A stretch of DNA of 64,000 nucleotides from Sedimentibacter sp. MB35-C1 (lineage in GTDB: Bacteria > Bacillota > Clostridia > Tissierellales > Sedimentibacteraceae), in assembly GCF_030913635.1 (NCBI RefSeq), contig NZ_CP133188.1, positions 3,410,001 to 3,474,000 of the forward strand, read 5' to 3'. This document shows positions 44,888 to 52,970 of this stretch, piece by piece (the stretch's first letter is position 1; every line of letters begins with the position of its first letter). Both the position numbers and the translations under genes were made by a program. The notes under the pieces were generated by a model. That model saw only the letters and a program-made list of their open reading frames with translations. It did no database searches and was not told the DNA's origin.

Positions 44888-46448
44888 GAAAGTGTCAAGT
44901 TACTTTCGGAAAATAAAAACAATAAATCCCCTTAGTAAAATTAAGCACCACGAATAGACTTAAGAAATTCACTCATTTGTGTTCTTTTGCCTATATTAAT
45001 AATTTCTAAATTATCAAGTGTCTCATTTATTGAAACATTTAATTTCTTTTTCACTACACGCTTATCAAGTTCTTTGATTTTTCTTTCTTTAAACTCCGAT
45101 TGTTTCTTGAGTTTTATTAAGTCATAAACCTTGCCACCATTCTTCTTGTAAACCCGTAATCGGGCCATTTGATCAGCTCCAACTTCACTCCAACCCATAG
45201 GTCTAGAACTAAGCCTATCTGATAGAATATGACTCACATGCCCTTCTGCACTGCAGCCAACATAATCTAGGTTGTATTGATTTCTTATTCCTTCCCAGTT
45301 ATTCATAATATATCTGCGTGATTCAAGTACTGAATTTCTTTTCGTTACGTTTTCTGTACAATCTAATATTTCTTCAAATAAATCACTTACCCATTCTTTC
45401 TTTCCTTTATTTACGTATCCCCACATTACAGGTGTTGTATAGGGTATATGTGCTGTAGCTTGTTTTATATATTTTGATAAATGGAATCTATCTAACACAT
45501 AGATACTTTTGTCTATCCAATTTAAGCCCTCTTTTATCCAATTAGCGCCATCTCCTGATAAATACACCCTTTCTATTTTATCTGTATCATAATATTTGTA
45601 TATGTAGTCAGCTACTTCTAACCAAAGCTGTTCATTATTATTGTTATATAATCCTGTAAAATATCTTGGATTTATTAGAGCATTTCTATTTTTACCTTCG
45701 TTTTTTAACCCTTCATGTACATAAATCAATTTCATCTGTTTGTTAGTTCCATCTTGCATTGCTACATGATCTTCATCCGCTTCTACATACAGAAGTTTCG
45801 CTTCCGATTTCTTATCTGCCTTCTTTTTATAAACCGTCTTTTCTACAGCACTATTTTCTATTTCATCTAGTTTTCTTATGTTGTTCATAACGGTTTGATT
45901 GCTAAACTCTTGATCTGGAACGCTATTCCTTCCACTTTTACTGTATGAAACATCTATTGCTCTTTCAATAAGCTGGGATTGAAGCATCATATCCATTCTT
46001 TCATGTACTTCTATTCCTAAGAAATCATCTGAAAGATATTTGTATTCTCCTGTTTTTTTATTCTTGTAATAGGTCCTCTTATATTTTACATCTCCAAATA
46101 TTGTGCTATATGTTTTTTCCATGTTCCTTTTTTCAACATACCACTCTCTTTTTTGCTTCCCCGTTTGTCGTATGCTTTCTTCACATGTATCAAACAAAAC
46201 TTTTATTAATTTTACTCCTACATCATTTAGTGTGCGCTTTGTATTTTCAATGTATTCTGGTATCTTATCAGTTCCGGTTAATACATTTTCTAAATTTTTT
46301 ATTGTTTCTTCAGTGATTTTTTTTGTAATATCGTGTATAATGGTTTCCATAGAATAGTCCTTTCTTCTGTTAGATTTTGCGTGATACTTAATCTTAACAT
46401 AAGGGCTATTCTTTTCTTGTTTTTTTCCTACAGTAATTTTACACTAAG
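44888..46448 (-). mobile_element. ISLre2-family insertion sequence, right copy, apparently intact
   Basis: 1561 bp. Left end GAAAGTGTCAAGTTACTTTC and right end finishing TTTTACACTAAG; as inverted repeats the ends agree at most positions over about 22 bp (AGTGTCAAGTTAC against AGTGTAAAATTAC, then GGAAAA on both). Carries one full-length transposase gene. Only its outer flank (46449-46457) is shared with the other copy. Confidence 0.9.
44941..46350 (-). CDS. ISLre2-family transposase (UPF0236 type), full length
   Basis: 469 aa, uninterrupted. N-terminal third contains KTYSTIFGDVKYKRTYYKNK typical of this transposase group; catalytic region has LLYVEADEDHVAMQ, VYLSGDGANWIKEGLNWIDK and VLDRFHLSKYIKQATAHIPY; the C-terminal part ends NIGKRTQMSEFLKSIRGA. 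Except for the N-terminus, it is nearly identical to the deleted copy at 29964-30932. Likely source of activity for mobilising the whole 16.5-kb unit. Confidence 0.93.
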   Translation of the reverse strand: METIIHDITKKITEETIKNLENVLTGTDKIPEYIENTKRTLNDVGVKLIKVLFDTCEESIRQTGKQKREWYVEKRNMEKTYSTIFGDVKYKRTYYKNKKTGEYKYLSDDFLGIEVHERMDMMLQSQLIERAIDVSYSKSGRNSVPDQEFSNQTVMNNIRKLDEIENSAVEKTVYKKKADKKSEAKLLYVEADEDHVAMQDGTNKQMKLIYVHEGLKNEGKNRNALINPRYFTGLYNNNNEQLWLEVADYIYKYYDTDKIERVYLSGDGANWIKEGLNWIDKSIYVLDRFHLSKYIKQATAHIPYTTPVMWGYVNKGKKEWVSDLFEEILDCTENVTKRNSVLESRRYIMNNWEGIRNQYNLDYVGCSAEGHVSHILSDRLSSRPMGWSEVGADQMARLRVYKKNGGKVYDLIKLKKQSEFKERKIKELDKRVVKKKLNVSINETLDNLEIINIGKRTQMSEFLKSIRGA

Positions 46449-46457
46449 GACCAATTG
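46449..46457. repeat. Right 9-bp target-site duplication of composite element
   Basis: GACCAATTG, identical to 29902-29910. The following GAAAGTGTCA (46458-46467) equals the first ten bases of the IS end. Confidence 0.75.
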
Positions 46458-46487
46458 GAAAGTGTCACTTTTTCGTAAGCATTTTTT

Positions 46488-46532
46488 AAATAAGTGAACA
46501 CAATAATAATAGTTTAATATGTTCACTTATTT
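46488..46532 (-). terminator. Terminator of the crp/fnr-type gene
   Basis: 13-bp arms AAATAAGTGAACA (46488-46500)/TGTTCACTTATTT (46520-46532) overlapping the stop codon, with a T-run on the plus strand at 46482-46487 only; U-tract weak. Confidence 0.65.
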
Positions 46533-47223
46533 AATCTGAAAGCTCCTTGAGCGTATCCATATCAATTATTCTTACTGTCGAACGATGTACCTCTATAATA
46601 TTTTCTTGTTGCATCTTCGAAAATTCCCTTGACAGTGACGGTCTTTTAACATTAAGAAAATCTGCCAGCTCCTGCCTGTTCATAGGCATGTCAAACATAA
46701 CTGAATTGTTCTTTTTATGAAGCGTCAACAAATACATGGCTATTCTTCCTCTAAGCGTTTCCGTATTCAATATATGCATTTTATTATTAAGCACTACAAT
46801 TTTATCCGCAAGAATCGAAAGCATATTATTTATAAGGATTTTATGAAAATTGCAAACCTCTCTGCACATGGTAAAAAACACGTAGTACGGTAAAATAAGG
46901 GCCTTGCTGTTTCCTGAGCTTACCAAGTCATAGGGCAATTCCTTTGATGACGAAAATGCTAGGGCTTCTCCGAACAGATCATTTCGCTCAAGGGTAGTTA
47001 CAATGGCTCTTGTTCCGTTAAATTTCCACGATACCAGATTAAACTGCCCCTCAAGAATTATACCAAGCTTTTTTACATTATCATCTTTTTGAAATACAAT
47101 CTGATTATCCTTGTATTCCTCCACTCTAGCTTTGCCGCATTTCAATATCTGTCTTATCTCAGCTTTACTTATATTATTAAAAAGCTGATTGTCCTTAATT
47201 ATATCTATTACTTCGTACATCAT
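46531..47223 (-). CDS. Crp/Fnr family transcriptional regulator
   Basis: 230 aa. N-terminal cyclic-nucleotide-binding-like barrel (NIVFQKDD-type block, LGIILEGQFNLVSW, ERNDLFGEALAFSS) and C-terminal HTH_Crp (DMPMNRQELADFLNVKRPSL, SREFSKMQQENII). No N-terminal Cys cluster as in oxygen-sensing Fnr; scattered Cys at 28, 118 and 122 only. Start ATG (47223 or 3 nt later) follows GGAGGTGAA. It lies just downstream of the citrate-lyase-type operon but after a terminator, and has a perfect 16-bp palindrome in its leader, so it is probably autoregulated and may control the operon. Confidence 0.9.
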   Translation of the reverse strand: MMYEVIDIIKDNQLFNNISKAEIRQILKCGKARVEEYKDNQIVFQKDDNVKKLGIILEGQFNLVSWKFNGTRAIVTTLERNDLFGEALAFSSSKELPYDLVSSGNSKALILPYYVFFTMCREVCNFHKILINNMLSILADKIVVLNNKMHILNTETLRGRIAMYLLTLHKKNNSVMFDMPMNRQELADFLNVKRPSLSREFSKMQQENIIEVHRSTVRIIDMDTLKELSD

Positions 47224-47231
47224 TTCACCTC

Positions 47232-47247
47232 CGTAACATATGTTACG
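47232..47247. promoter_or_regulatory. Perfect 16-bp palindrome, candidate Crp/Fnr-type autoregulatory site
   Basis: CGTAACATATGTTACG, only 9 nt upstream of the regulator start. The core GTAACA-N2-TGTTAC has the spacing of PrfA-type boxes (TTAACA-N2-TGTTAA), which also belong to the Crp/Fnr family. No second copy was seen by eye elsewhere in the operon. Confidence 0.65.
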
Positions 47248-47309
47248 TATCTTACTTTTATTTTAATACATAAAACTAAGTAAGTAAAGAGTATTTTAGA
47301 AAATAAAAA

Positions 47310-47340
47310 ATAAGAGGCTTGCACTATACAAACCTCTTAT
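47310..47340 (-). terminator. Terminator of the citrate-lyase-type operon
   Basis: 12-nt arms 47310-47321 and 47329-47340 with one mismatch and six A just outside on the plus strand. Located 13 nt after citXG. Confidence 0.85.
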
Positions 47341-47352
47341 ATGCTAAAACAC

Positions 47353-48759
47353 TTATACACTAGTGTTTTGATTCATTTCTTTTTCGATAAAATAAATAAA
47401 GTATGTTATTGCAAGCAAATCAGCGCATCCCCCCGGACTTATGTTTAAACGCATAAACTCCACATCCATTTCATTTATATCAGACATAGAAATGCTGTCA
47501 ATCCCTTCGCTGATCAATTTCCTTGCCATAATTTGAACTCTTTTTTGTGTTTCAATGTCTGCCCTTGAAATTATATTTGTATCCTTCACATTAGCAATCA
47601 GATTAAGCAATACCACAACTCCTGCATCATTTGATGAAAAACCATTGTTTATTAATATTTTTAATACAGGTATGCCGTATTTTCTCACCGATGCGAAGCC
47701 GTTCGCGGCTTCTCCTCTAATTCCGGATATTTTATATCTTGCATATAGCCGCTCTCCGTAGGTCCTTGCGTTATCTGGTGTTATATTTTGAAAATCATCC
47801 ATAACTTTTTGTGTCATCTGCCTTGCAGTTTCAAAAATACCTTCAGTTTCTATTGCAGAACCGTTACCGTACATATATCCCAAGGCTGCACACAATACAC
47901 CCATAGAAAATATAATTCCCTTATGAGTATTAACATTATTTGTTGCTGCAAGCATCTGATCCTCGGCTCTCATTCCCATATATCTTATTCTTTCAAATAA
48001 TTTTTGAGGAGTTTCCCCATGATATTCAGCTCCCATCAACACAAATTCTCTGAAAAACGGAATAAGCACAGATGAACTGTCTATAAAGGAATATAAGTCC
48101 ATATCTTTATGAGAGCCGTTATTTGCCCTGTCTACAAGTCCCGGCTTAGGCGTTGCAATAACTTCGTACATTAAAGCACGGCAGGCGAAAGTTGAGCACA
48201 AATCAGCAAATTGAAGGTTGAAATACTCCGTCATTATTTCAATTATCCTTAATAAAAGATCTTTACCTGAATGCTTTCTGCTCCTGGCACAGGCATGTGC
48301 AATGTCGTTGCACAATATGCAGCTTCTGCTTTCATAACCCACATCTTCTCTTGATAACTTGCAGCCATTTTTATCAATTACGTCAATGTCAAAAATTCTC
48401 CCCAACTCACAGCAGTTTTCAATTTCAACCATAAGTTCTTTAATGTAACCAGAGTTTCCTTCTGCGGCAACGAAAAATTCAAACCCAGTCTTAGACAGAC
48501 AGTCTTCTTGGTATTTCATTTCTATATTGTGTCGCCTGAGATGATTTTTGATTAGTTTTTTCCCTTCTTTAAATGTTCTGGCCGCAAGGGGAAATGTTTT
48601 ATTTGCTCCTGGTATATTAAGAGTAAATGAGACAAGAGTCATATTGTATCGAGCCAAAATATACTGCTGTCTTGAAACTCTCCTTTCTCTCGCATCTAAC
48701 ATTTCTGCCATAGTAACTTGTTCGCATTTAACTGTTTCTTTGAGGTTTATTCCCGACAT
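47353..48759 (-). CDS. citXG: CitX-CitG fusion: holo-citrate-lyase synthase plus triphosphoribosyl-dephospho-CoA synthase
   Basis: 468 aa. Residues about 10-165 are CitX-like (MAEMLDARERRVSRQQYILA, LARYNMTLVSFTLNIPG, GRIFDIDVI), which transfers the prosthetic group to the acyl carrier subunit. The rest is CitG-like (YEVIATPKPGLVDRANNGSH, AATNNVNTHKGIIFSMGVLC, GEAANGFASVRKYGIPVL), which makes the dephospho-CoA prosthetic-group precursor. Fused in one chain as in some other bacteria. Its start overlaps citC by 32 nt. Last gene of the operon. Confidence 0.93.
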   Translation of the reverse strand: MSGINLKETVKCEQVTMAEMLDARERRVSRQQYILARYNMTLVSFTLNIPGANKTFPLAARTFKEGKKLIKNHLRRHNIEMKYQEDCLSKTGFEFFVAAEGNSGYIKELMVEIENCCELGRIFDIDVIDKNGCKLSREDVGYESRSCILCNDIAHACARSRKHSGKDLLLRIIEIMTEYFNLQFADLCSTFACRALMYEVIATPKPGLVDRANNGSHKDMDLYSFIDSSSVLIPFFREFVLMGAEYHGETPQKLFERIRYMGMRAEDQMLAATNNVNTHKGIIFSMGVLCAALGYMYGNGSAIETEGIFETARQMTQKVMDDFQNITPDNARTYGERLYARYKISGIRGEAANGFASVRKYGIPVLKILINNGFSSNDAGVVVLLNLIANVKDTNIISRADIETQKRVQIMARKLISEGIDSISMSDINEMDVEFMRLNISPGGCADLLAITYFIYFIEKEMNQNTSV

Positions 48760-49798
48760 CTCCGCTCCTTATTCTTTCGGCAATCTCCATTCCTTTTTTA
48801 CTCATTAAAAATTCATATGTGGACTTAGGAACAATTTTTTTAATCTCCTCATATCTTCCTTCTGTCATGAGCTTTCTGACTCCGGATGCACTAACAGGAT
48901 GATTATTTTCTTCATATCTTTTTATTTCAATGACTTCTATTCCATACTTCCTAAGAAATTCCTTCATTTGTGTATTATATGACGCCGTCACTACATCAAA
49001 AGGTTCCGTACCTACAAATCTTTTACTAATATTCAATTCTTTAGCAAAATATTCACAAAAAATAGTCAAATCCAAAATACAATTAATATCTCCAGCCTTA
49101 TATTTATCCTTTATAAAATATGTGGGAAATGTTGCTGAGGAAATTAAATAATCTGATGTAGGATGAACAACTACATTGTTTAAATGCTTCACTCCTTCTT
49201 TTACCAGCTTATACCTTATGCTTGAAGGAAATGCGCTTTTATCTTCGGACACAACAAAAATATGGAGATTATCGCATTGTTTCGCTGCAGTTTCAACCAA
49301 GTACAAATGACCTTTGGTGAACGGGTTACAGTTAACTATTATCGCCCCTGTATCCATAACCAATTTTTCACCAGCTGAGGATTTCAGAGAATTAACATAC
49401 TCTGAAATCCCATTTTTCTTGTTTTCCATCAGCACAACATCTTCTGTCTCAGCTATAATATAAAATCCCAAGTCTCTAAATATACTCTTATTTCCTGTCT
49501 TTGTAAACAAAAATAGATGGCCGTGGTTTTTACTTATTGCATATGACACTAGGCTTGTAACAACTTTGGCAGACAGTCCTTCTCCCTGATACATTTGAGA
49601 AACCGCTATGCATTTTAATACATTGCCTTCAACAGAGCCGGTTGCGGCAATATTGCCCTTGCTGTCGCAAAAATTTATGGTGTATTCTATGCCATCATCA
49701 TAGCTAAGCTGCTCCGTAGCTAGGAATTTCTTCAGTTTTAAAAGCTTATTCCCACTAAAAGGGTAGCCGTATTCTTCATAAAACATTTCAGAACTCAT
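48728..49798 (-). CDS. citC: [citrate (pro-3S)-lyase] ligase
   Basis: Acetylates the prosthetic group of the lyase acyl carrier protein using ATP and acetate, activating the enzyme. 356 aa: N-terminal GNAT-like domain (CIAVSQMYQGEGLSAKVVTS) and C-terminal nucleotidyltransferase domain with GAIIVNCNPFTKGHLYLVET (HxGH-type site) and SASGVRKLMTEG. Between citF (13 nt) and citXG (32-nt overlap). Usually citC precedes citDEF; here it follows them. Confidence 0.94.
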   Translation of the reverse strand: MSSEMFYEEYGYPFSGNKLLKLKKFLATEQLSYDDGIEYTINFCDSKGNIAATGSVEGNVLKCIAVSQMYQGEGLSAKVVTSLVSYAISKNHGHLFLFTKTGNKSIFRDLGFYIIAETEDVVLMENKKNGISEYVNSLKSSAGEKLVMDTGAIIVNCNPFTKGHLYLVETAAKQCDNLHIFVVSEDKSAFPSSIRYKLVKEGVKHLNNVVVHPTSDYLISSATFPTYFIKDKYKAGDINCILDLTIFCEYFAKELNISKRFVGTEPFDVVTASYNTQMKEFLRKYGIEVIEIKRYEENNHPVSASGVRKLMTEGRYEEIKKIVPKSTYEFLMSKKGMEIAERIRSGDVGNKPQRNS

Positions 49799-49811
49799 AC
49801 TTTACCTTTTT

Positions 49812-51218
49812 TTATTTAAGTGTATTTTTAATGGTGTCAATTATTGTTCCGTCCCTGTAAATTACATTTCCCACAACTTTATCGCCCATTACTACATTCT
49901 TTGGTACACCTGTAATTTTTTCAGCTATATTCTTTAACTCATGTATGTCAACTACAGGCAGATTTGCTTCCTCCAGCCTTGTCTTTAGATCTTGTCTTAG
50001 TGGGTTTACGGCGATTCCGCGCTGTGTAACCAGTACATCAACAGTATTTCCCGGTGTTGAAACACAAAGCACCTTATCCACAACTATTGACAGCCTTGCT
50101 CGAGTAAGAGGCGCTACAATCATGGTTAATTTAGCCCCTGCTGCAGTATCGCTGTGTCCGCCTGATCCTCCCATTATATACCCGTTTGAATCTGTATGAA
50201 CATTAACGTTAAAATTCGTGTCAATTTGTGTTGCTCCCAGAATCACAACATCCAGACTGTCAACTATGGCACTTTTTGTTGTAGGGCTTGCATAATGGGA
50301 CGCCGTTACCTCTCTGTGAGCAGGATTGTCTCGCAACGACTGTACTGCTTTTAAATCAAAGCACTGAACATCCATCAATGCTTTGAAGCATCCTGCTTCA
50401 AGCATATCAACCAGGTAACCTGTTATTCCTCCCATTCCAAAACTTCCCTTAATATTTTCTTTCAGCATAAGATCCTTAAGGTATTTAGCAGCTGCCAGTG
50501 ATGCACCTCCGGCCCCTGTTTGAAAAGAAAATCCATCCTTCAAAAGCCCTGAATGCTGAATAACCTTTGTAGCGTATGATGCCATCATAAGTCCCACCGG
50601 ATCTTTGGTAATTTTTGTTGTTCCAGATACTATCCCCGACGGATCACCTATTTTATCTACACACACAACATAATCTACATACGTCTCAGATATTGAAAAG
50701 TCTGAAAGAGGATAGTCAACAAGATTATCCGTAATTACAACCACCTTGTCTGCATACATTGCATCCGCAAACGCATATCCTAAGGAACCGCATGCTGATT
50801 TGCCGTATTTTCCTGAACAGTTTCCCATGCAGTCAGATGTAGGAGCGGCTATAAAGGCTACGTCTATTGGTGTTTTTCCTGTCTCAATATCGCTTGGTCT
50901 TCCTCCATGGCTCCTGAAATTCACCGGTTTATCCATAATTCCTGATGAAATTTCTCTGCCTACGACAGCTCCCATGTAGTTTACCTCAAGCCCTGTAACA
51001 ACTTTATTTTTAATGTGTTTCACAAGCGGTGCGTGTGTATCAAAAACTGAGCTTGCATTTACAGTAATATCTTTCAAGCCTAAGTCCGCAATTTCATCCA
51101 TAACCATATTTATTACATAATCTCCGTTTCTTAAATGGTGGTGGAAAGAAATGCGCATTCCGTCCTTTAGTCCGCTTAATTTAACCGCTTCCTTCAAGCT
51201 GCTTACAATCTTGTTCAT
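49812..51218 (-). CDS. citF: citrate lyase alpha subunit (citrate:acetyl-ACP transferase)
   Basis: 468 aa, somewhat shorter than the roughly 500-aa average because the N-terminus is short (MNKIVSSLKEAVKLSGLKDG). CoA-transferase-like blocks: ISFHHHLRNGDYVINMVMDE, VNFRSHGGRPSDIETG, AFIAAPTSDCMGNCSGKYGK and DSNGYIMGGSGGHSDTAAGA. Exchanges acetyl on the acyl carrier protein for the hydroxy acid. Overlaps citE by one base (TAATG). A citramalate lyase alpha subunit would look the same at this level. Confidence 0.93.
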   Translation of the reverse strand: MNKIVSSLKEAVKLSGLKDGMRISFHHHLRNGDYVINMVMDEIADLGLKDITVNASSVFDTHAPLVKHIKNKVVTGLEVNYMGAVVGREISSGIMDKPVNFRSHGGRPSDIETGKTPIDVAFIAAPTSDCMGNCSGKYGKSACGSLGYAFADAMYADKVVVITDNLVDYPLSDFSISETYVDYVVCVDKIGDPSGIVSGTTKITKDPVGLMMASYATKVIQHSGLLKDGFSFQTGAGGASLAAAKYLKDLMLKENIKGSFGMGGITGYLVDMLEAGCFKALMDVQCFDLKAVQSLRDNPAHREVTASHYASPTTKSAIVDSLDVVILGATQIDTNFNVNVHTDSNGYIMGGSGGHSDTAAGAKLTMIVAPLTRARLSIVVDKVLCVSTPGNTVDVLVTQRGIAVNPLRQDLKTRLEEANLPVVDIHELKNIAEKITGVPKNVVMGDKVVGNVIYRDGTIIDTIKNTLK

Positions 51219-52084
51219 TATAAAACACCTCCCAATGCCTTTGCCGCTTCCAAAGTCTGACGCGCTCTTTCAACTATTGGAGCATCTATCATTTTTCCTC
51301 TGAGGGATATGGCACCTTTTCCCTGTTCTTTTGCAATTCTGATTATATCCATAACTTCTTTCGAATATTCAATTTCTTCAACAGTAGGACTGAACACTTC
51401 ATTTATAGCCATTACATGCCTTGGAGAAATTGCTGCCTTTCCTGTGAATCCCAGGCTTTTAGCAAATTCTGCATCTTTTTTTAAGCCTTCCTCGTCTTCC
51501 ACGTCTGTAAAAGGAGTGTCGTATGCATCAACACCTGCAGCTCTTGCAGCAGTAACAATTCTTCCTCTGCTATAGAAAATCTCATCACCCTTCTTTGTGC
51601 GCTTACACCTTAGATCAGCTGTCAAATCTTCTGCTCCTAAGAAAATAGCCTTAACCCTGTCGCTTGAAGCAGCTATTTCATAAGCATTTTCAACACCCAA
51701 TGCAGTTTCAATAAGTGCAATAATAGACACAGGATTATCTATGCCGTGTTTTTTTTCAACTTTTTTTATGTAATCCTCAACAACCTCTATATCCTTATGA
51801 CTGCATACCTTCGGAGGCATGATCATATGCGGTCTTAGCGGAATTATTTCATCAAGATCAGCTTTCCAAAAATTCGTATCAATAGAATTAATTCTTATTA
51901 TTATCTCGCAATTTCCATAGTTTAGATATTTCATTGCATTTCGCACCAATATACGTGCCGAATCTTTTTCAGCCGGAGATACTGCATCCTCCAGATCAAA
52001 AATTATGCTGTCTGCTCCCAGTGTATCAGCATTTAACAGCATACCTGCATTATTTCCCGGCATAAAAAGCATACTTCGTCTCAT
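51218..52084 (-). CDS. citE: citrate lyase beta subunit (citryl-ACP lyase)
   Basis: 288-aa HpcH/HpaI-fold lyase that splits the acyl-ACP to acetyl-ACP plus oxo acid (oxaloacetate from citryl, pyruvate from citramalyl). Starts RRSMLFMPGNNAGMLLNADT; metal site in DSIIFDLEDAV, ALIETALGVENAYEIA and FLGAEDLTADL. Coupled to citD and citF by one-base overlaps on each side. Confidence 0.95.
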   Translation of the reverse strand: MRRSMLFMPGNNAGMLLNADTLGADSIIFDLEDAVSPAEKDSARILVRNAMKYLNYGNCEIIIRINSIDTNFWKADLDEIIPLRPHMIMPPKVCSHKDIEVVEDYIKKVEKKHGIDNPVSIIALIETALGVENAYEIAASSDRVKAIFLGAEDLTADLRCKRTKKGDEIFYSRGRIVTAARAAGVDAYDTPFTDVEDEEGLKKDAEFAKSLGFTGKAAISPRHVMAINEVFSPTVEEIEYSKEVMDIIRIAKEQGKGAISLRGKMIDAPIVERARQTLEAAKALGGVL

Positions 52085-52356
52085 TAGTCATCCGCTCCTT
52101 CCGCTCTTCTTAAAGCTGTTTCAACTCTTGCTCTTATGGCACATTCCACAGCTCCTCTGTCTTTAAGCTGAATTTTTATATTTTGAATATCCATATCGCT
52201 TAATACTTCTCTTACTGTTTTTTCAATTTCCTCACCAAACTGGTTGTATACAATTGACTCAAGCTCAAGTTCAATCCCATCCTCATTTGGCTCCACCATT
52301 ACATATATATCGCTTGATTCCAGCGTTCCAGCTGAAGCACTTCTATTAATTTTCAT
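52084..52356 (-). CDS. citD: citrate lyase gamma subunit (acyl carrier protein)
   Basis: 90 aa from the ATG at 52356, which follows AAGGAAGG by 7 nt; an upstream ATG would put that site inside the gene. Begins MKINRSASAGTLESSD, so the prosthetic-group serine is Ser14 exactly as in characterised CitD. First of the tightly coupled citDEF block. Confidence 0.94.
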   Translation of the reverse strand: MKINRSASAGTLESSDIYVMVEPNEDGIELELESIVYNQFGEEIEKTVREVLSDMDIQNIKIQLKDRGAVECAIRARVETALRRAEGADD

Positions 52357-52463
52357 AATATCGCCTTCCTTCATATGTATTATATTTCACTCAAAAAACA
52401 ATGCGTTAAAATACTTGTTAATAATGATAATTCACATGGAAATTATCCATGCATGTAAAAAAG

Positions 52464-52970
52464 CTATTGCTGCTCTTTCATTTTTGCGCGAAACAAAGGT
52501 TTTATGCCGCCTGCATTCAATATTTTCATAGCATATTCCCCTATTTTTTCACCGTTAAGAACCTCTCCGCTGCTCACAAGCGTAACTGTTCCTTCTTTGA
52601 TGCTTACTTCAATTTCGTCTCCATCATTAAGTCTGCTGCTAATACCCTTGCACACAATCAGCGGAAGCCCAAGATTTATTGAATTTCTAAAAAAAATACG
52701 CGCAAATGAATCTGCAATCACACAGCTTGCCCCCATATTCAAAAGCGAAATAGGCGCATGCTCTCTGCTTGAGCCGCATCCAAAATTTGTACCGGCAACT
52801 ATTACATCACCTTTTCTAAAATTTTTTGCTATATTTTCATCAACACCCGCAAGACAATGAGATCCCACTTCTTCAGGATTTACAAGTTCAAGAAATCTTC
52901 CAGGGTAAATTTGGTCTGTGTCTATGTTGTTTCCCAGAACAATAACTTTCCCTCTTAATTTATCTTCCAT
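52464..52970 (-). CDS. LeuD-like small subunit of an aconitase-family hydro-lyase
   Basis: 168 aa from the ATG after AGGAGGAATT (52970). Swivel-domain blocks: VIVLGNNIDTDQIYPGRFLE, GDVIVAGTNFGCGSSREHAP, and SFARIFFRNSINLGLPLIVC. Forms a heterodimer with the large subunit whose gene it overlaps by 16 nt. Placed inside a citrate-lyase-type operon and without leuA/leuB, so leucine synthesis is unlikely; mesaconase (mesaconate to citramalate), homologous by subunit make-up, or an aconitase-like role are better candidates. Confidence 0.85.
   Translation of the reverse strand: MEDKLRGKVIVLGNNIDTDQIYPGRFLELVNPEEVGSHCLAGVDENIAKNFRKGDVIVAGTNFGCGSSREHAPISLLNMGASCVIADSFARIFFRNSINLGLPLIVCKGISSRLNDGDEIEVSIKEGTVTLVSSGEVLNGEKIGEYAMKILNAGGIKPLFRAKMKEQQ

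Larger units (their letters stand above)
29911..46448. mobile_element. Putative composite transposon carrying a quorum-sensing-linked RiPP cluster
   Basis: Two ISLre2-family copies in the same orientation bound 16.5 kb. The left copy (29911-30981) is internally deleted; the right copy (44888-46448) is intact. Outer flanks share the 9-mer GACCAATTG, while the inner flanks (30982 onward; before 44888) match neither each other nor that 9-mer, so the direct repeats belong to the whole unit. ISLre2-family elements are known to make duplications of about this size. The interior is visibly more AT-rich than the flanking chromosome. The 10 bp after the right repeat (GAAAGTGTCA) also equal the IS end, suggesting insertion at an end-like target. 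Confidence 0.72.
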
